Shown: positions 51,301 through 54,266 of the stretch, piece after piece | How positions within the stretch are numbered: the stretch's first letter is position 1 | How the letters are laid out: each line of letters begins with the position of its first letter | Assembly (NCBI RefSeq): GCF_000498355.1 | Contig: NZ_AVSV01000020.1 | Coordinates: 1 to 54,266 of the forward strand | DNA: 54,266 nt | Source of the DNA: Clostridium sp. Ade.TY | Lineage (GTDB): Bacteria; Bacillota; Clostridia; Clostridiales; Clostridiaceae | Direction: 5' to 3' | The notes under the pieces: model-generated | Told to the model about the DNA's origin: nothing | Database searches by the model: none | What the model saw: only the letters and a program-made list of their open reading frames with translations | Translations under genes and position numbers: made by a program

Positions 51301-51981
51301 ATGAGCAAGGATAATGAAAAATATGTTCCAGAGATATTAGGTACATTTAGGAATCATATAATTGAAGCACCTTCTGCCATAAGAAAGTGTAGTGGTATAA
51401 AAATATTTGGGAAAAGAATTAAATCAATAATGTTTTCAACTGATGTTGCTATGATAAAGAATACAAATGCAGATGCAATAATGGCAGTATATCCTTTTAC
51501 CCCCCAGCCAAAAATAACTGAAGCTATAATAACAGCTGCTGATGTTCCGGTATTTTGTGGAGTAGGCGGTGGAATAACTCAAGGTAGAAGAGTTATTAAC
51601 TTAGCTTTGGATGCTGAATTTAAAGGTGTAATAGGTATAGTAGTAAATGCACCAACGACAAATAGCGTAATAAAGAAGATAAGAAAAACAATAGATATAC
51701 CAGTTGTTGTAACTGTTGTTTCAGAAGATACAGATATAGAAGAAAGACTAAATTCAGGTGCAACTATATTAAATGTATCAGGTGGAAAAAATACACCTAA
51801 AATTGTTAAGAAGATAAGAGAAAAGTATCCAATGGTTCCTATAATTGCAACTGGTGGAACTACTGAGGAGAGCATTTTAGCAACTATAGAAGCTGGAGCA
51901 AATGCAATAAGTTATACTCCACCATCTTCAGCAGAAATAATGGGAGATTTAATGAATATTTATAGAGAAAAAGAATATTAA
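51301..51981 (+). CDS. TIM-barrel phosphate-binding-type protein (annotated as hydrolase in clostridia)
   Basis: About 226 residues. I chose the ATG at 51301 (GGAGGG 6 nt upstream); an ATG six bases earlier abuts that site. Alternating strands and helices end in VPIIATGGTTEESILATIEAGANAISYTPPS, the C-terminal phosphate-binding pattern of KDPG aldolase/ThiE/HisA-like TIM barrels. Other blocks are AVYPFTPQPKIT, FCGVGGGITQGRRV and VVVTVVSEDTDIEERLNSGATILNVSG. It is cytoplasmic. No single reaction can be assigned. It lies before the lysine riboswitch, with no clear terminator between. Confidence 0.75.
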   Translation: MSKDNEKYVPEILGTFRNHIIEAPSAIRKCSGIKIFGKRIKSIMFSTDVAMIKNTNADAIMAVYPFTPQPKITEAIITAADVPVFCGVGGGITQGRRVINLALDAEFKGVIGIVVNAPTTNSVIKKIRKTIDIPVVVTVVSEDTDIEERLNSGATILNVSGGKNTPKIVKKIREKYPMVPIIATGGTTEESILATIEAGANAISYTPPSSAEIMGDLMNIYREKEY

Positions 51982-52065
51982 CAAATTGTTAATAAATAAA
52001 AGTGTTTGAATTTAAATAAATTTATAGTATCATAATTATTAAAAAATAATAATATATTAGGAAAG

Positions 52066-52244
52066 AACAAATCTTAGGGTAGAGGTGCCAAGATTAAGAG
52101 TAATCTTTAGGAGTTTTGCAGACTGTGAATAAAGATGAAAGGATGATTGGCCGAAGTTAAATTATAATGCAAATATAATTTTTCTGGGTATACATATAAT
52201 ATATGCATAACTGTCACATAACGTGGAGAGCTACAAGGATTTTT
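52066..52244 (+). promoter_or_regulatory. Lysine riboswitch (L box)
   Basis: Conserved blocks in order: GGTAGAGGTGCCAAGATTAA (52078-52097) with AGAGTAA, GGATGATTGGCCGAAGTTAA (52141-52160), TCTGGGTATAC (52183-52193), ATAACTGTCAC (52207-52217) and GTGGAGAGCTAC (52223-52234), whose last bases close P1 with GGTAG. It sits directly before lysA with a terminator between, the standard lysine-repressed arrangement. Confidence 0.95.
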
Positions 52245-52329
52245 AAATTACTATATCAGTAAGTCTATTATAAAATTCATAGATTTAAGTTAGCGTAATT
52301 ATAATACCTTAATGTCATACGTTATTACC

Positions 52330-52364
52330 CGTCACAGAAATTTTTCTGTGGCGTTTTGTTTTAC
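52330..52364 (+). terminator. Terminator of the lysine riboswitch
   Basis: CGTCACAGAAA and TTTCTGTGGCG over a short loop, followed by TTTTGTTTT. Bound lysine should favour it. Confidence 0.88.
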
Positions 52365-52387
52365 TTAAATGAATTGGAGGAATTTAA

Positions 52388-53683
52388 ATGAAACTATTTG
52401 GTAATATGAAGACTGAAGAAAACACATTAGTAATTGGAGGAATAAAAACAACAAAATTAGTAGAAGAATTTGGAACACCTTTGTATGTAATGGATGAGAA
52501 TTTAATTAGAGAAAATTGTAAAAGGTATTTTGAATCTTTTAATTGTTCAGATAGAGGAAATAAAGTTGCTTATGCTGGGAAAGCATTTTTAACTTTAGCA
52601 ATGTGTAAAATTATTGAAGAAGAGGGATTGTGTTTAGATGTTGTTTCAGGAGGAGAGTTATACACTGCTTACAAAGCTGGATTTCCGTTAGAAAAGGTAT
52701 TGTTTCATGGAAACAATAAAACGTTAGAAGAAATTGAAATGGGAGTAAGGCTTGGAGTAGGAACTTTTGTAGTAGATAATTTATTTGAAATAGAACAGCT
52801 TAATAAAATTGCAAAAGATTATGGAAGGAATCAAGATATATATTTAAGAATAACTCCAGGTATTGAAGCTCATACTCATGAATATATAAAGACAGGACAA
52901 ATAGATTCAAAGTTTGGATTTGCGCCAGTTGGAGATAATATAATAAATGCTATAAAAAGAGCTATAAGTTTGGAAAATATAAATTTACTTGGGCTTCATT
53001 GTCATATAGGATCACAGATATTTGAAATAACTCCTTATGAAGATGCAGCTGATATAATGCTTAATTTAATCAATAGGGTTAAAAATGAAACTGGATATAT
53101 AATTAAAGAGTTAGACTTAGGTGGTGGATTTGGAATATATTATAGTGATGAAGATAGACCAAGAGAAATAGAAGAGTATTGTAATGCAATAATAAATAAA
53201 GTAGATAAAGTATGTAATGAAATAGGTTTAGAAAGACCAACACTTATTATAGAACCTGGTAGATCAATTGCTGGGAATGCTGGGATAACATTATATACTA
53301 TAGGTTCAATAAAAAATATACCATCAGTTAGAAAATATGTATCAGTAGATGGAGGAATGACAGATAATATAAGGCCTGCATTATATAAAGCAAGATATGA
53401 ATGCATAGTAGCCAATAGAGTTATTTATGACGCTAACGAGAAAGTAACTATTTCAGGAAAGTGTTGTGAATCTGGTGATATATTATTAAATGCAATAAAA
53501 ATACCATCAGTTTTAAGTGGAGATGTACTTGCAGTTATGTCAACAGGAGCATACGGTTATTCAATGTCAAATAATTATAATAAAATACCAAAGCCAGCTG
53601 TTATTATGGTTAAAAATGGAAAAACTAAAATTATATGTAAAAGGGAAAGTTATGATGATATAATTAAAAATGAAGTAATTTAA
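52388..53683 (+). CDS. lysA: Diaminopimelate decarboxylase
   Basis: 431 residues, fold type III PLP enzyme. PLP lysine Lys65 in VAYAGKAFLTL, LCLDVVSGGELYTA, HGNNKT, LHCHIGSQI, the glycine-rich DLGGGFGIYYS loop, EPGRSIAGNAG, and the substrate-binding CCESGDIL with the catalytic Cys near 360 are all present. It decarboxylates meso-diaminopimelate to lysine, the last step of lysine synthesis, in the cytoplasm. GGAGG precedes the ATG. Expression is controlled by the lysine riboswitch. The signal peptidase gene follows by 21 nt and may be cotranscribed. Confidence 0.97.
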   Translation: MKLFGNMKTEENTLVIGGIKTTKLVEEFGTPLYVMDENLIRENCKRYFESFNCSDRGNKVAYAGKAFLTLAMCKIIEEEGLCLDVVSGGELYTAYKAGFPLEKVLFHGNNKTLEEIEMGVRLGVGTFVVDNLFEIEQLNKIAKDYGRNQDIYLRITPGIEAHTHEYIKTGQIDSKFGFAPVGDNIINAIKRAISLENINLLGLHCHIGSQIFEITPYEDAADIMLNLINRVKNETGYIIKELDLGGGFGIYYSDEDRPREIEEYCNAIINKVDKVCNEIGLERPTLIIEPGRSIAGNAGITLYTIGSIKNIPSVRKYVSVDGGMTDNIRPALYKARYECIVANRVIYDANEKVTISGKCCESGDILLNAIKIPSVLSGDVLAVMSTGAYGYSMSNNYNKIPKPAVIMVKNGKTKIICKRESYDDIIKNEVI

Positions 53684-53704
53684 ATTTAACTTAAAGGGTA
53701 TAAA

Positions 53705-54223
53705 GTGGGGAAGTTTATGGGGAAAAGATTTATAAGGGATATAGTTTGGCCTATTATTTTAGCGATAATAATAGCCTTACTAATAAACAAATTTTTAATA
53801 TTTAAAGTAGAAGTTCCTACATCATCAATGGAACCTACTATAAAAATAGGAGAAAAATTTTTAGTAACTAAAGTATATAATTTTAACAATTTAAAAAGAG
53901 GAGACATTATAGTCTTTAAAAATGAAGAAAAAAATCAACTTATGATAAAAAGGCTTATTGGGCTTCCAGGAGATAGTATTGATATAAGAGGTGATGAACT
54001 GTATATCAATGGAGAATTTGTTAAAGAAGATTATGTAAAAAATCCAGATGGATATTTTGGTGAATTTAAAGTTCCAGAAAATAAATATTTTTTCTTAGGA
54101 GATAATAGAAAAAATTCAGCAGATTCTAGAGAATGGGATAATCCTTATATTCCTAAAGAAGATATAAAAGGAGAAGCACAACTTAGAATATATCCAATAA
54201 AGGAATTTGGAAGTGTAAAATAA
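53705..54223 (+). CDS. lepB: Signal peptidase I (Ser-Lys type)
   Basis: 172 residues from the GTG at 53705 (AAAGGG upstream); an ATG at 53717 is an alternative that costs four residues. One N-terminal membrane helix (about 12-34) is followed by the catalytic Ser41 in VPTSSMEPT and Lys82 in MIKRLIGLPGD, then the C-terminal FFLGDNRKNSADSREW box. It removes signal peptides of ordinary secreted proteins outside the membrane. This is distinct from the SipW-type enzyme at 12749, which has His in place of Lys. The window ends 43 nt after its stop. Confidence 0.95.
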   Translation: MGKFMGKRFIRDIVWPIILAIIIALLINKFLIFKVEVPTSSMEPTIKIGEKFLVTKVYNFNNLKRGDIIVFKNEEKNQLMIKRLIGLPGDSIDIRGDELYINGEFVKEDYVKNPDGYFGEFKVPENKYFFLGDNRKNSADSREWDNPYIPKEDIKGEAQLRIYPIKEFGSVK

Positions 54224-54266
54224 AAAAACGGTATAATAATTTAAATAATTAAAATCAAAAGCGAAT

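Noticed and set aside
52066..52244. T-box leader in front of lysA
   Set aside because: There is no T-box sequence or specifier stem; the ordered lysine-riboswitch blocks explain the region fully.

Overview
The window is AT-rich DNA with short intergenic gaps, clean Shine-Dalgarno sequences, many U-tract terminators, frequent TTG/GTG starts and Gram-positive surface and signalling genes. This points to the chromosome of a low-GC Firmicute, most likely Clostridium sensu stricto in the broad C. perfringens / C. baratii neighbourhood (inferred from gene content and codon use; species not proven). I see no rRNA, tRNA, IS element, phage gene or CRISPR array.

Layout. 1-4.0 kb (minus): a two-component system (response regulator, kinase) with an unknown membrane-anchored protein and a solute-binding protein without a visible permease. 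4.15-7.4 kb: the mgtA Mg2+ P-type ATPase behind a long leader that holds an M-box, a first terminator, a 46-codon open frame with its own ribosome binding site, and a second terminator. 7.6-9.6 kb: rhodanese, two unknown small genes, a nucleoside deoxyribosyltransferase. 9.8-12.6 kb: two DUF969/DUF979 membrane proteins with pyroglutamyl peptidase and a gamma-glutamylcyclotransferase-like protein. 12.7-18.4 kb: an extracellular-matrix locus (SipW signal peptidase, two TasA/camelysin-type proteins, an LPXTG protein, an 826-residue surface protein), with two tandem cyclic-di-GMP-II riboswitches between sipW and the structural genes. 18.5-24.0 kb: a maltose locus (LacI-type regulator, GH13 glucosidase, PTS EIICB, MapP-like phosphatase) with two matching operators.

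24.3-31.6 kb: a 38-residue charged protein, a pyruvate-kinase-family protein that has lost key active-site residues, a Bce-type ABC transporter/two-component module for antimicrobial peptides with a recognisable BceR-type site, and a short-chain dehydrogenase. 31.7-38.4 kb: cardiolipin synthase, a TrkA-C membrane protein, DUF1294, an amidase, an azoreductase, a YitT protein and two paralogous lipoproteins. 38.4-41.4 kb: a sulfur locus in which an ArsR regulator with a 40-bp perfect palindrome over its promoter precedes a four-domain CoA-disulfide reductase/rhodanese/TusA/DsrE fusion. 41.4-47.9 kb: a GerMN-type lipoprotein, DUF2628, DUF3892, an unknown gene, a phosphodiesterase-like protein, a DUF4097/DUF1700 pair and DUF1292. 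47.9-54.2 kb: a cluster of DnaA boxes before sfsA, a NUDIX hydrolase, a DUF1576 membrane protein pair, a TIM-barrel protein, lysA behind a lysine riboswitch, and signal peptidase I.

The most unusual items are the composite mgtA leader, the tandem c-di-GMP-II switches feeding a SipW/TasA-type matrix operon, the degenerate pyruvate kinase and the DnaA-box cluster. All family assignments come from reading motifs by eye; no database search was run.
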